From Caloramator australicus RC3 (GTDB lineage Bacteria; Bacillota; Clostridia; Clostridiales; Caloramatoraceae): a stretch of DNA of 64,000 nt. This document shows, in pieces, positions 53,255-62,328 of the stretch; the stretch's first letter is position 1, and every line of letters begins with the position of its first letter. The notes beneath the pieces are model-generated. The model did not search any database. It was not told the origin of the DNA and saw only the letters and a program-made list of their open reading frames with translations. The position numbers and the translations under genes are program-made. Location: contig NZ_CAKP01000065.1 in assembly GCF_000297115.1 (NCBI RefSeq), positions 1-64,000 on the forward strand, in the 5' to 3' direction.

Positions 53255-54240
53255 TGAAGGCATTGTTAAAGGTTGAAAATTTAAGCGCACATTACATTGT
53301 TAAGGAAGGGACGATTAAGGCAGCTAATAATATAAACCTAGAAATTGCTGAAAACAGCGTTACTGCTGTAGTTGGAGAAAGCGCATCAGGTAAAAGCACG
53401 CTTATAGAGGCAATTACCATGAGTCTACCTCCAAATGGGAGGATAAGCAGTGGCAAAGTGTTCTATAAGGATAATGATATATTAAAAAGCGATTATGAAC
53501 ATTTAAGAAAAATAAGGTGGACAGAAATTGCTTATGTACCACAGGCGGCACAGCAATCCTTAAATCCAACAATGAAGGTAATAGATCATTTTGTTGATAC
53601 AGTAAAGTCTCATAATATTAAATGGTCAAATCATGAGATAAGGGAAAGGGCATCTGAACTTTTAAAGCTTGTAAGATTAGAACCGGGAACAGTCCTTGAT
53701 AGCTTTCCGAATCAGCTCTCTGGTGGAATGAAACAAAGGGTTTTAATAGCCTTAGCTCTTTTATTCGATCCTAAAATATTGATTTTGGATGAGCCAACTT
53801 CAGCACTAGATGTAATTACCCAGGCACATATTGTTAAACTTTTAAAGGAGATAAAGAAAAATAGAGATATAACTATAATTTTTATTACACATGATATTGC
53901 AATAGCTGCAGAACTTGCAGATTACATAGTAGTTATTTATGGTGGACATGTTATTGAAAAGGCCGATACAATTAAAATTTTCAAGGAGCCTAAACATCCA
54001 TATACAAAGGGATTAATCAATTCAATAATGTCCATCCTATCAAAGGATGATGAACCAAAGGGGATAAAAGGAGATCCTCCAAGCCTATTAAATCCTCCTC
54101 CTGGATGTAAATTTCATCCAAGATGCCAATTTGCAAGTGAAATATGCAAAAAAGAAGTTCCTGATTTAATAAAATTAGATGATAGTTCTAAGGTTGCATG
54201 TTTTCTATATAAAAGTGCAGGAGGAGATGTAGATGAATAG
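53251..54240 (+). CDS. ABC transporter ATPase, DppD/OppD-like
   Basis: 329 residues. Walker A is GESASGKST, the signature LSGGMKQR, Walker B ILILDEPTSALD, and the switch His in THDIA. The C-terminal oligopeptide-type extension has CKFHPRCQFASEIC and VACFL, the Cys cluster of this subfamily. It overlaps both neighbours. Confidence 0.93.
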   Translation: MMKALLKVENLSAHYIVKEGTIKAANNINLEIAENSVTAVVGESASGKSTLIEAITMSLPPNGRISSGKVFYKDNDILKSDYEHLRKIRWTEIAYVPQAAQQSLNPTMKVIDHFVDTVKSHNIKWSNHEIRERASELLKLVRLEPGTVLDSFPNQLSGGMKQRVLIALALLFDPKILILDEPTSALDVITQAHIVKLLKEIKKNRDITIIFITHDIAIAAELADYIVVIYGGHVIEKADTIKIFKEPKHPYTKGLINSIMSILSKDDEPKGIKGDPPSLLNPPPGCKFHPRCQFASEICKKEVPDLIKLDDSSKVACFLYKSAGGDVDE

Positions 54241-55237
54241 TTCTGTATTAGAATTAAAAAATGTATCAAAGATTTATTCAATTGGATTATTTAATAAAGT
54301 AAAAAAATTAGCATTAGATGATGTAAGCTTAAATATAAAAAAAGGTGAAAAGATAGCCATAATTGGGGAAAGCGGTATGGGTAAAAGCACCCTAGCTAAA
54401 ATAATGTGCGATTTAGAAACACCTTCAAAAGGTGAAGTTTATTGGTTTGGAGAAAATTTAAGCAAGTTGAATTCTAAGGAATACAAAAAAATGAGGATCA
54501 AGGTTCAATATGTTCACCAAGATCCTTATGCTTCTTTACATCCCAGTAAAGATATTTTTAGCATATTAAAGGACCCAATCCTGTTTAATAGGATATGTGA
54601 AAGACACGAAGTAAAGGAAAAGGTAGAAGAGCTACTTGAATTGGTTGGGTTGACGCCAACAAATTATTTTTTGAATAAATACCCCCATCATTTATCAGGT
54701 GGAGGAAGACAGAGACTCGCAATTGCAAGGGCTCTTTCAGTTAATCCTGAAATATTAGTAGCAGATGAGCCCATAAGCATGATAGATATGTCCCTTAGGG
54801 CATCTATAATTAAGCTACTAAAGGATATCAATTCAAAATTAAATATATCCATTATATTAATCCTTCATGATATAGGAGCTGCAAAATATTTTGCTGAAGG
54901 CGATGGAAAATTGATAGTAATATATGGTGGTAAAATAGTTGAATTTGGAAGCTGTGATGAAATAATAAATAATCCAAAGCATCCTTATACCAGAGTATTG
55001 ATTTCATCAACAGCAGTTCCAGATCCGGAGCTATCAAAACGAAAAATAGTTGAGGAATTGAAATCCTACGAACCACCAAAAAGGACGCCCGAATCCCAAG
55101 AATGTCCTTTCATTCATGCATGTAATTATTCAAAGGATATTTGTTTAAAAGGGCCGGGTTTAGAAAAAGTAAATGATTTACATTTTGTAAGTTGCCATAG
55201 ATATAAAGAACTGCCTAACTGGAAATTATTCAACTAA
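54233..55237 (+). CDS. ABC transporter ATPase, DppF/OppF-like
   Basis: 334 residues. Walker A is GESGMGKST, the signature LSGGGRQR, and Walker B ILVADEPISMID. The C-terminal Cys-containing extension has CPFIHACNYSKDIC. GGAGGAG lies before the ATG, inside the partner ATPase gene. It completes the five-gene importer. Confidence 0.92.
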   Translation: MNSSVLELKNVSKIYSIGLFNKVKKLALDDVSLNIKKGEKIAIIGESGMGKSTLAKIMCDLETPSKGEVYWFGENLSKLNSKEYKKMRIKVQYVHQDPYASLHPSKDIFSILKDPILFNRICERHEVKEKVEELLELVGLTPTNYFLNKYPHHLSGGGRQRLAIARALSVNPEILVADEPISMIDMSLRASIIKLLKDINSKLNISIILILHDIGAAKYFAEGDGKLIVIYGGKIVEFGSCDEIINNPKHPYTRVLISSTAVPDPELSKRKIVEELKSYEPPKRTPESQECPFIHACNYSKDICLKGPGLEKVNDLHFVSCHRYKELPNWKLFN

Positions 55238-55258
55238 AAAGCGTTGGGAGGATAATTG

Positions 55259-56167
55259 ATGTTCAAGCTAGAGAGATTGACTTTAGAACCTGTATTAACA
55301 CCTGATTTTACTAATGAATGGGAAAAGGCTGCGGTATTTAATGCTGCTGTTATTTATGAAGATGGAAAGTTTCACATGTTTTATAGGGCATCAAATAATA
55401 AATTCGTTCTAAATACAGATAGACCATATGAAGAAAATAAATTTGTATCCTCTATAGGATATGCAGTAAGCGATGATGGAATAAACTTTAAAAGATTTAA
55501 TGAACCAATTTTTGTTGGGACAACAGAGCAGGAGGCGTGGGGAGTAGAGGATCCAAGGATAACTAAAATAGATGATACATATTATATGCTATATACCGGA
55601 TTTGGCGGAGTGACATGGGACAATTTTCGAATTTGCATGGCATGGTCAAAGGATATGAAAAATTGGGAGGGGCATAGGGTAGTCTTAGATGAACCTAACA
55701 AGGATGCAGCACTACTTCCGGATAAAATTGAGGATAAATATGTTCTTTTTCATAGAAGACATCCAAATATTTGGATTGCATATTCAGATGATTTAATAAA
55801 TTGGGAAGGGCATAAGGTAGTTATGGAATCTATAAAAGGAACATGGGAATCAAAAAAGATAGGTATTGCAGGGCCCCCAATAAAGAGGGAGGATGGGTAT
55901 CTTTTATTTTATCATGCAGTTGATGATTACAATGTATATAGGCTTGGTGCAGCTTTACTTGATTTAAAGGATCCATCTAAAGTTATAAAAAGATTACCTT
56001 ATCCTATATTAGAACCTGAGCTTGATTGGGAGAAAAAGGGACTTGTTCCCAATGTTGTATTTAGCTGTGGAGCAGTAGAAGCAAATGGCAAATACTATGT
56101 TTATTATGGTGCTGCAGATACTGTAATTGGAGTTGCTGCAATAGAAAAGGATAAAGTTTGTTTTTGA
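55259..56167 (+). CDS. GH130 beta-mannoside phosphorylase
   Basis: About 302 residues, five-bladed beta-propeller GH130. GH130 enzymes phosphorolyse beta-mannosides to mannose-1-phosphate. VEDPRITKIDDTYYMLYTGFG contains the catalytic Asp. FHRRHPNIWIAYS supplies phosphate-binding Arg/His residues, and YYGAADTVIGVAAI closes the propeller. Size and lack of a signal peptide resemble the 300-residue beta-1,2-mannobiose and oligomannan phosphorylases of Thermoanaerobacter. Whether the linkage is 1,2 or 1,4 is not resolvable by eye. GGGAGG lies before the ATG at 55259. Confidence 0.9.
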   Translation: MFKLERLTLEPVLTPDFTNEWEKAAVFNAAVIYEDGKFHMFYRASNNKFVLNTDRPYEENKFVSSIGYAVSDDGINFKRFNEPIFVGTTEQEAWGVEDPRITKIDDTYYMLYTGFGGVTWDNFRICMAWSKDMKNWEGHRVVLDEPNKDAALLPDKIEDKYVLFHRRHPNIWIAYSDDLINWEGHKVVMESIKGTWESKKIGIAGPPIKREDGYLLFYHAVDDYNVYRLGAALLDLKDPSKVIKRLPYPILEPELDWEKKGLVPNVVFSCGAVEANGKYYVYYGAADTVIGVAAIEKDKVCF

Positions 56168-56181
56168 CGGGAGGAATATTT

Positions 56182-57132
56182 ATGCTAAAAGTGCATTTCA
56201 ATGATAAAAGGTGTAAAGAACTTTTAGAAGAATATTTGAATAATAGTCAGGAAAAAGTTAGTAAAAAAATAGTTTTTGAGGGAGTAGAGGGCTTTGATGT
56301 TTATAACATAACAGCACCATTTAATATGCTTGGGAAAAAAGTAATAGCAGGAAGAGTGGAAAAAAGAGATAGTGAACATTCAAAGGTTATGTTTTTTGAG
56401 GAAAAAAATGATAAATATGTGCTGATGAAGGATGCTCCAGTATTAGAACTTCAAGATCCTTTTTTTACATTTATAAAGGATGAAATAATATTAGGTGGAG
56501 TTGAGATATATCCTCATAAAGAAATAAAAGGTGCATTGGGATATAGAACAGTATTTTTTAGAGGAAAGGATATATATTCGTTAAAAAGATTTACTAAAGG
56601 TCCTGAAATGATGAAGGATATAAGAATATTAGATTTAAGAAATGGGAAAATTGCTGTCTTTACAAGACCTCAAGGTCAAATTGGAGGTAGAGGCAAAATA
56701 GGTTTTACATTAATTAATTCATTAGATGAGTTAAATGAAGATGTTATTGTTAGTGCACCTTTAATTGAAGGACAGTTCGATGAGGAAGAATGGGGAGGTG
56801 CAAATGAATTACATTTTTTGAAAAATGGACTTATAGGAGTTTTAGGCCACGTTGCATGCTTTGACGGTGAAATGAATAGGCATTACTATTCTATGGTATT
56901 TGCCTTTAACCCAACAAATTTTGAAAGAACACCAATAAAAATAATTGCTGTTAGGGATGATTTTCAGGAGGGTGAGAGCAAACGTGCTGATCTTAAGGAT
57001 GTAATATTCAGCGGAGGATTAATAAGAATTGGAAACGGAAGGGCAATTCTTTATGCAGGAGTTAGTGATGCAGAAGCCCACCAAATAGAAATACAGGATC
57101 CATTTTTAGAATATGAGAATTTAAAAGTTTAA
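56182..57132 (+). CDS. DUF1861 protein, probable GH130-like beta-propeller enzyme
   Basis: About 316 residues of DUF1861. The pattern of repeated DPFFTFIKDEIILGGVE- and GGANELHFLKNGLIGVLGH-type blades suggests a five-bladed propeller related to GH43/GH130. IRNPDLIVL-like glycosidase motifs are not exact. No signal peptide is present. GGGAGG precedes the ATG at 56182. It directly follows the GH130 gene in the operon. Its activity is unknown to me; action on a mannoside is inferred from context only. Confidence 0.75.
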   Translation: MLKVHFNDKRCKELLEEYLNNSQEKVSKKIVFEGVEGFDVYNITAPFNMLGKKVIAGRVEKRDSEHSKVMFFEEKNDKYVLMKDAPVLELQDPFFTFIKDEIILGGVEIYPHKEIKGALGYRTVFFRGKDIYSLKRFTKGPEMMKDIRILDLRNGKIAVFTRPQGQIGGRGKIGFTLINSLDELNEDVIVSAPLIEGQFDEEEWGGANELHFLKNGLIGVLGHVACFDGEMNRHYYSMVFAFNPTNFERTPIKIIAVRDDFQEGESKRADLKDVIFSGGLIRIGNGRAILYAGVSDAEAHQIEIQDPFLEYENLKV

Positions 57133-57147
57133 AAGAGGTGGCGGCTA

Positions 57148-58200
57148 TTGAATAAACTCAAAAAGAAAAAAGTAACGATGAAGGATATAGCTGAAAAGCT
57201 TAATATTTCAATAAATGCTGTATCACTTGCCCTGAATGACAAGGATGGGGTCAGCGAAAAAACTAAAGCAGAAGTGATTAGAATTGCTAATGAATTAGGA
57301 TATTTAAAGGTCAGCAGTTCTAATAATAAAGATAAAAGCAAAAATATCTGTATATTAATAGAAAGCAGATATTTTAGGGATGTGTATTTTTATTCAAAGG
57401 TTATAATCGGAATAGAAAATGAGGCAAGAAAAAATGATTATGTTATTATAGTTAGCCTATTAGACAAGTATACTTTTGAGGTTCCTACTTGTATAACTAA
57501 TAAAAAGGTGGATGGAATTTTAATTGTTGGGGCGATTAATGATAATTATCTGGAAAAAATATTGAAATATAATATTCCAGTTGTTTTAGTGGATCATGCA
57601 TCCTTTAAATTGCCAACTGATGCAATTTTAACTCAGAATTTCTTTGGCTCCTATAAAGCGACTAATTATCTTCTTGAAAAAGGTCATAAGAAAATAGGTT
57701 TTTTTGGGGAGATTGATTTAACATTAAGTTTCAAGGAAAGATGGCTTGGCTATAGTGAATGCATGAGAAGGTTTTATAACTATGATGATAAAACAATAAA
57801 TAAATTATTTAAATATTCTATAATCAAGGATGTAGAAAAATATGTATTTAAAAAGGATTATAAAAAAATTTCAGAAATGATTTTGTCTTTAGAGGAGTTG
57901 CCAACCGCATTTATATGTTCAAACGATGATGCTGCACTCACATTATTTAATTCTTTAAATAGCCTTGGTATTAGAGTCCCTGATGATATATCGATTATTG
58001 GATTTGATGATATAGAACTCTGTTCATTAGTAAATCCTAATCTTACAACGATGAGAATAGAAAAAGAGTTGATGGGGCAAAAGGCAGTAAAAAGACTGTT
58101 GTGGAGAATGGAAAACAGAAATGCTCATATTGAACATATTAAATTAGATGTTAAGCTTATAGAAAGAGGAACAGTAAAATCCCTTAATGATAGGTTATAA
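57148..58200 (+). CDS. LacI-family transcriptional regulator of the mannoside operon
   Basis: 350 residues. The helix-turn-helix is VTMKDIAEKLNISINAVSLALNDKDGVSEKTKAEVI, followed by a sugar-binding-protein-like effector domain (PTAFICSNDDAALTLFN, ISIIGFDDIELCSLVNPNLTTM). The start is TTG at 57148 with AGAGGTGG; an ATG at residue 11 (57178) would keep the whole DNA-binding helix but has no good site. It is the last gene of the operon rather than divergent. Confidence 0.92.
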   Translation: MNKLKKKKVTMKDIAEKLNISINAVSLALNDKDGVSEKTKAEVIRIANELGYLKVSSSNNKDKSKNICILIESRYFRDVYFYSKVIIGIENEARKNDYVIIVSLLDKYTFEVPTCITNKKVDGILIVGAINDNYLEKILKYNIPVVLVDHASFKLPTDAILTQNFFGSYKATNYLLEKGHKKIGFFGEIDLTLSFKERWLGYSECMRRFYNYDDKTINKLFKYSIIKDVEKYVFKKDYKKISEMILSLEELPTAFICSNDDAALTLFNSLNSLGIRVPDDISIIGFDDIELCSLVNPNLTTMRIEKELMGQKAVKRLLWRMENRNAHIEHIKLDVKLIERGTVKSLNDRL

Positions 58201-58217
58201 AATAATTTAAGTTTTTT

Positions 58218-58252
58218 AGGCACTTACTTTAGCTTAAAGTAGGTGCCTTTTG
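58218..58252 (+). terminator. Terminator of the mannoside operon
   Basis: AGGCAC-T-TACTTTA pairs with TAAAGTA-G-GTGCCT (one G-T) and is followed by TTTTGC. Confidence 0.85.
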
Positions 58253-58272
58253 CATTTAAAAATTTTTGTTTT

Positions 58273-58288
58273 TGTGATTTAAATTACA
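58273..58288. promoter_or_regulatory. CRP/FNR-type activator site before the DUF1858-cupin operon
   Basis: TGTGATTTAAATTACA. A perfect TATAAT lies at 58309-58314, which puts the site centre about 41 bp upstream of the expected start of transcription, the class II activator position. The same motif and geometry occur at 61009. Confidence 0.6.
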
Positions 58289-58338
58289 TTTTTATCCATA
58301 GAAAATGATATAATAAAATCAAAATTAAAAAAGTGGTG

Positions 58339-58569
58339 ATGAAAATGAAAAGAATAGACTTTAAAAGGAACTTGAAAGATTTGGTTGAAGAATATCCCGA
58401 AATTGTTGGAATAATGCAAAGGCTTGGTTTTACTGAGATAGTAAAGCCAGGTATGTTAAACACAGTAGGTAGAGTAATGACAATACCTAAGGGAGCAATG
58501 CTAAGAGGGTTTGACATAGAAAAAATAAAAAATGAATTTATTAAAAATGGATTTGAAATAATAGAATAG
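58339..58569 (+). CDS. DUF1858 domain protein
   Basis: About 76 residues. FKRNLKDLVEEYPEIVGIMQRLGF and the TVGRVMTIPKGAMLRGFDIEKIKNEFIKNGF stretch fit DUF1858, a small domain found alone or next to DUF438 and hybrid-cluster proteins in anaerobes; its function is not known. The start could be 58339 or 58345 (GGTGAT precedes both). The cupin gene follows after 12 bases. Confidence 0.75.
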   Translation: MKMKRIDFKRNLKDLVEEYPEIVGIMQRLGFTEIVKPGMLNTVGRVMTIPKGAMLRGFDIEKIKNEFIKNGFEIIE

Positions 58570-58581
58570 GAGGGATTTTTA

Positions 58582-58920
58582 ATGAGCGATCAATTTATAA
58601 AAAACATTGAGCATAAGGCAATACTTGAAATGGAAAGTCTTGTTCAATATCAAGAGGGGACGGTTGTTAGTAGAACCTTAGCTCAAAGCAAAGCCCACAG
58701 TGTTACTTTATTTGCCTTTGACAAGGGGGAGGAAATTTCAGCCCATTCTGCTCCGGGAGATGCCCTTGTATATGTTTTAGATGGTGAAGCAGAAATTATG
58801 ATTGGAGATGAAAAGTTTTACTTAAAGAAGGGCCAAACAATAGTAATGCCAGCCAATATTCCCCATGCCCTCTTTGCAAAGGAAAGGTTTAAAATGCTTC
58901 TTATAGTGATTTTCCAATAA
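58582..58920 (+). CDS. Single-domain cupin protein
   Basis: 112 residues. The two cupin motifs are DKGEEISAHSAPGDALVYVLDGEAEI and GQTIVMPANIPHAL, with the metal-binding His and Glu largely present (H in SAHS, H in IPHAL). Such small cupins in anaerobes sit next to redox or nitrosative-stress genes, and their reaction is usually unknown. GGAGGG lies before the ATG. It is cotranscribed with the DUF1858 gene. Confidence 0.88.
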   Translation: MSDQFIKNIEHKAILEMESLVQYQEGTVVSRTLAQSKAHSVTLFAFDKGEEISAHSAPGDALVYVLDGEAEIMIGDEKFYLKKGQTIVMPANIPHALFAKERFKMLLIVIFQ

Positions 58921-58926
58921 TCATTT

Positions 58927-58965
58927 AAAAAAGGGTTGTTTCAAGATTTTGAGACAACCCTTTTA
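58927..58965. terminator. Bidirectional terminator between cupin and coiled-coil genes
   Basis: AAAAGGGTTGTTTCAA and TTGAGACAACCCTTTT form a long stem with one wobble, with T/A runs on both sides. Confidence 0.85.
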
Positions 58966-58969
58966 AAAA

Positions 58970-59299
58970 TTATTTTGCAATTTTAAGCTTTAGTTTAAAT
59001 AGGTCTTCTTCAGTTTGATGCTCTTTATGCTTAAGGAAAATTATATCTTCATTCATATTTTCCAGCTTCATATAAATTTCAGTATGTCTTGTAGCGTTTA
59101 TGGCTTCTATATCATTAATTTTCTTTTCAATATTATCGAGTTTTTCAATGACTTTTGTAAGTTGAACTTCTACATTTTCTACTCTTTTCTCTAATTTTAT
59201 TTGATTAACTTTAAGATCAGCGATGTCACTTTGCATTTGAGCTTGAACATTTTCTATTTTATCGAGTTTTTCTAATATCAAATTTAATATTTTTTCCAT
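58970..59299 (-). CDS. Small coiled-coil protein
   Basis: 109 residues, almost wholly heptad-repeat helix (LEKLDKIENVQAQMQSDIADL, VENVEVQLTKVIEKLDNIEKKI). Proteins of this type are common next to many clostridial genes and have no defined activity. GGAGGTGAAGG lies before the ATG. It reads alone on the minus strand and diverges from the M32 peptidase gene. Confidence 0.75.
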   Translation of the reverse strand: MEKILNLILEKLDKIENVQAQMQSDIADLKVNQIKLEKRVENVEVQLTKVIEKLDNIEKKINDIEAINATRHTEIYMKLENMNEDIIFLKHKEHQTEEDLFKLKLKIAK

Positions 59300-59437
59300 T
59301 AATCCTTCACCTCCAAAGAGCTATTTTTATTATACAATAAATATTCAATTTTAGAAATAAGCTTATTTCTTTCTTGACCTAGAAAATATTTACAGGCATA
59401 ATTAAAATATATACTGTAAAATTTTAGGGGGGATAAT

Positions 59438-60937
59438 GTGAGTGATTTAGATGCAAAAAAGCAGGAACTTAAAGAATATTTAACTAAGATTGAGTATCTC
59501 AATAGCCTATTAGGTCTTGTGCATTGGGATATGAGGGTAAACATTCCTCAAAATGCTGTCAATTATAGAGGAGAAGTTGCTGGATTTTTGGCAGGAGAGC
59601 ATTATAAGCTCATTACATCGGACAAAGTTAAGGAATTTATAGAATATTTTTCAACATGTGAAAATCTTGATGAAATAACAAGTGCATCAATAAGAAAGTT
59701 AAAAAAAGAATACGACCAGACTATGAAAATCCCAGAAAAGCTTTATGTAGAGTTCGTAAATTTAGTATCAGTTGCAGAGAGCGTATGGGAGGAGGCAAAG
59801 AAAAAGGGAGATTTTAACCTTTTTAAGCCCTACCTTGAAAAGATAATAAATTACAACAAACAATTTGCTGAACTTTATGGATATAAGAAAAAAAGATACG
59901 ATGCCCTTCTTGATAACTACGAAATGGGAATGACAGAAGAGGAGCTTGATAGGATATTTATGCCCCTTAAGGATGCCATAATAAATTTATTAAAGAAATT
60001 AAAGGAAGCCAACTATGAACCTAAAGACCATATATTAAAAGGACATTATCCGATAACTAAGCAAAGGGAATTTGCAAGGATAATAGCAGAAAAATTAGGA
60101 TATGACTTATCCTCAGGTAGAATAGATGAAAGTGCACATCCTTTTACTATAGAATTAGGAGTAAATGATATAAGAATAACAACAAGATACGATGAAGAAA
60201 ACTTTATAACAGGCCTTTTATCAAATATACATGAAATGGGACATGCAATATATGAACAAAATATATCTCAGGATTTAAAAGGAACACTTTTGATGACTGG
60301 AACCTCGATGGGTATCCACGAATCCCAATCAAGATTTTATGAAAACATAATAGGAAGGTCAAAGGAATTTTGGGAAAATATCTACCCTGATGTTACAAAT
60401 TTTTTCCCAGAGCTAAAAAGGCTTTCTGTAGATGATATTTACGATGCAGTAAACTCCATAAAGCCATCCTTAATTAGGGTTGATGCTGATGAGATAACAT
60501 ATAGTTTGCATATAATTATAAGATATGAAATGGAAAAGCTTATGATGGACGAAGATATCGATGTTGATGAACTTCCAAAGATATGGAATCAAAAATATAA
60601 GGATTATCTTGGCGTTGAAGTGCAAAACTATAGTGAAGGAATATTGCAGGATGTTCACTGGTCAGGAGGGATGATAGGATATTTCCCATCCTATGCACTA
60701 GGAAACCTTTATGGTGCCCAAATATTAAATAAAATGCTTAAGGATATTCCAGATCTTTATGAAAGAATAGAAAACGGTGACTTTTTAAGCATAAAGTCAT
60801 GGTTAAATCAAAATATTCACAGATATGGTTCTTTATACACACCATCAGAGCTTATAGAAAAGATAACAGGTGAAAAATTAAACCCAGAGTATTTTATAAA
60901 AAGGTGCGAGAAAATTGTAGAAGCAAAATTAAGATAA
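59438..60937 (+). CDS. M32-family metallocarboxypeptidase (carboxypeptidase Taq type)
   Basis: 499 residues. This is a zinc carboxypeptidase of the Taq/Pfu type, removing C-terminal residues in the cytoplasm. The zinc motif HEMGHAIYEQN begins at H265. MTGTSMGIHESQSRFYENIIGRS supplies the third zinc ligand Glu and the HESQ motif. IRVDADEITYSLHIIIRYEME is also conserved. The start is GTG at 59438 after GGGGGG. It stands as a single transcription unit. Confidence 0.95.
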   Translation: MSDLDAKKQELKEYLTKIEYLNSLLGLVHWDMRVNIPQNAVNYRGEVAGFLAGEHYKLITSDKVKEFIEYFSTCENLDEITSASIRKLKKEYDQTMKIPEKLYVEFVNLVSVAESVWEEAKKKGDFNLFKPYLEKIINYNKQFAELYGYKKKRYDALLDNYEMGMTEEELDRIFMPLKDAIINLLKKLKEANYEPKDHILKGHYPITKQREFARIIAEKLGYDLSSGRIDESAHPFTIELGVNDIRITTRYDEENFITGLLSNIHEMGHAIYEQNISQDLKGTLLMTGTSMGIHESQSRFYENIIGRSKEFWENIYPDVTNFFPELKRLSVDDIYDAVNSIKPSLIRVDADEITYSLHIIIRYEMEKLMMDEDIDVDELPKIWNQKYKDYLGVEVQNYSEGILQDVHWSGGMIGYFPSYALGNLYGAQILNKMLKDIPDLYERIENGDFLSIKSWLNQNIHRYGSLYTPSELIEKITGEKLNPEYFIKRCEKIVEAKLR

Positions 60938-60962
60938 TCTGCCCGCCTGGGCAGATTTTTTA
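60936..60962 (+). terminator. Terminator of the M32 peptidase gene
   Basis: AATCTGCCC, a GCCT loop and GGGCAGATT are followed by TTTT; the stem begins at the stop codon. Confidence 0.85.
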
Positions 60963-61008
60963 AAATTTGGATAAAATAATAGTAGTGCTAATTAAAAATT
61001 TTTTAGTT

Positions 61009-61024
61009 TGTGACATATGTTACA
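61009..61024. promoter_or_regulatory. CRP/FNR (HcpR-like) activator site before the DUF438 gene
   Basis: TGTGACATATGTTACA, a near-perfect palindrome containing GTGAC-N4-GTTAC, close to the HcpR pattern GTAAC-N4-GTTAC. A TAAAAT box at 61046-61051 places the site centre about 41 bp upstream of the expected start of transcription. Confidence 0.6.
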
Positions 61025-61085
61025 TATTGTTTTCTAATATATGGTTAAAATAAAAGTATAAAAATTCCAGAAAGGAAGGGTAATT

Positions 61086-62300
61086 ATGAGCGAGGTAATA
61101 AACAACAGAGAATATAGACAAAAGGTGTTAAAGGAACTTATAATGGAGCTTCATGATGGTAAGCCCTTTGACGAAGTTAAATCTAAGTTTGAAAGGATTT
61201 TCTCAGGAGTTTCAGCAAAGGAAATTTCAGAACTAGAGCAGGCTCTTATAATGGAAGGTATGCCGGTAACAGAGGTTCAGAGGCTCTGCGATGTTCATGC
61301 AGCTATGTTTAAGGGGTCAATAGAGGAAATTCATAGGCCAACTGACCCCAAAGATATACCTGGGCACCCTGTTAATACCTTCTTTAATGAAAACAGAGCC
61401 ATAGAAAAGCTTTTAGATAAAATTAGAAAAGAAATGGAGGATTTTAAGCACAATGATTCAAAGGAAAACGCACTAAAACTAGTAACTTTATTTAACGAGC
61501 TATGGGATATAGATAAGCACTATTCAAGAAAAGAAAATTTAATATTTCCATACCTTGAAAAATACGGGATAACTGCACCACCGAAAGTAATGTGGGGAGT
61601 CGATGATGAAATAAGGGATCTTATTAAAGAAAATAAAAAAATGCTTTTGAACTACAATGGCGAAAAGGATGAAATAATTAGTAAAATTGAAGAAACAATA
61701 AATAAAGTAGCAGAAATGATTTTCAAAGAAGAAAATATACTATTTCCAATGACTGTTGATACTTTTACAGAAGATGAATGGATTAAAATTATGCAAGAGT
61801 CTGATGAAATAGGATACTGCCTAGTAGAGCCAATAGCGAGATGGGTTCCAGAAAGGGTTAATGTTGTAAAGGAAGAAAAAGAAGATATTCAAAATGGATA
61901 CATCAAATTTGAAACGGGATTTTTGAGCACAACAGAACTTTCAAATATATTAAACACTTTACCCTTTGATATAACTTTTATCGATAAAGATGATGTAGTT
62001 AAATACTTCTCTCAAGGGAAGGAAAGAATTTTTGCAAGGACAAAGGCTGTTATAGGGAGAAAGGTTCAAAACTGCCATCCACCTGCAAGCGTTCATATAG
62101 TTGAAAAAATGCTTAGCGATTTCAAATCGGGCAAAAAAGACCATGAAGATTTTTGGATAAGGATGGGGAATTTATATGTATATATTCGATACTTTGCAGT
62201 AAGGGATGAAAAGGGAGAGTATTTAGGGACATTAGAAGTTACACAAAATATCAAACCAATAAAGGAACTTGAGGGGGAAAAAAGATTATTAAGCGAATAA
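61086..62300 (+). CDS. DUF438 / hemerythrin-like / PAS domain protein
   Basis: 404 residues with three parts. DUF438 (about 10-75) contains KELIMELHDGKPFDEVKSKFERIFSGVSAKEISELEQALIMEGMPVTEVQRLCDVHAAMF. A hemerythrin-like helical bundle (about 95-235) contains HPVNTFFNENRAIEKL, DIDKHYSRKENLIFPYLEKYG and MIFKEENILFPM, with the expected His/Glu ligands. A PAS domain (about 285-395) contains FDITFIDKDDVVKYFSQGKERIFARTKAVIGRKVQNCHPPAS. It may sense O2, NO or iron in the cytoplasm. GGAAGGG lies before the ATG. Confidence 0.9.
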   Translation: MSEVINNREYRQKVLKELIMELHDGKPFDEVKSKFERIFSGVSAKEISELEQALIMEGMPVTEVQRLCDVHAAMFKGSIEEIHRPTDPKDIPGHPVNTFFNENRAIEKLLDKIRKEMEDFKHNDSKENALKLVTLFNELWDIDKHYSRKENLIFPYLEKYGITAPPKVMWGVDDEIRDLIKENKKMLLNYNGEKDEIISKIEETINKVAEMIFKEENILFPMTVDTFTEDEWIKIMQESDEIGYCLVEPIARWVPERVNVVKEEKEDIQNGYIKFETGFLSTTELSNILNTLPFDITFIDKDDVVKYFSQGKERIFARTKAVIGRKVQNCHPPASVHIVEKMLSDFKSGKKDHEDFWIRMGNLYVYIRYFAVRDEKGEYLGTLEVTQNIKPIKELEGEKRLLSE

Positions 62301-62328
62301 AAGGTTGCCCTGTGGCAACCTTTTATTC
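62295..62328. terminator. Bidirectional terminator between DUF438 gene and permease remnant
   Basis: A perfect 15-bp stem (62295-62309 with 62314-62328) and four-base loop, A/T-rich on both flanks. Confidence 0.85.
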
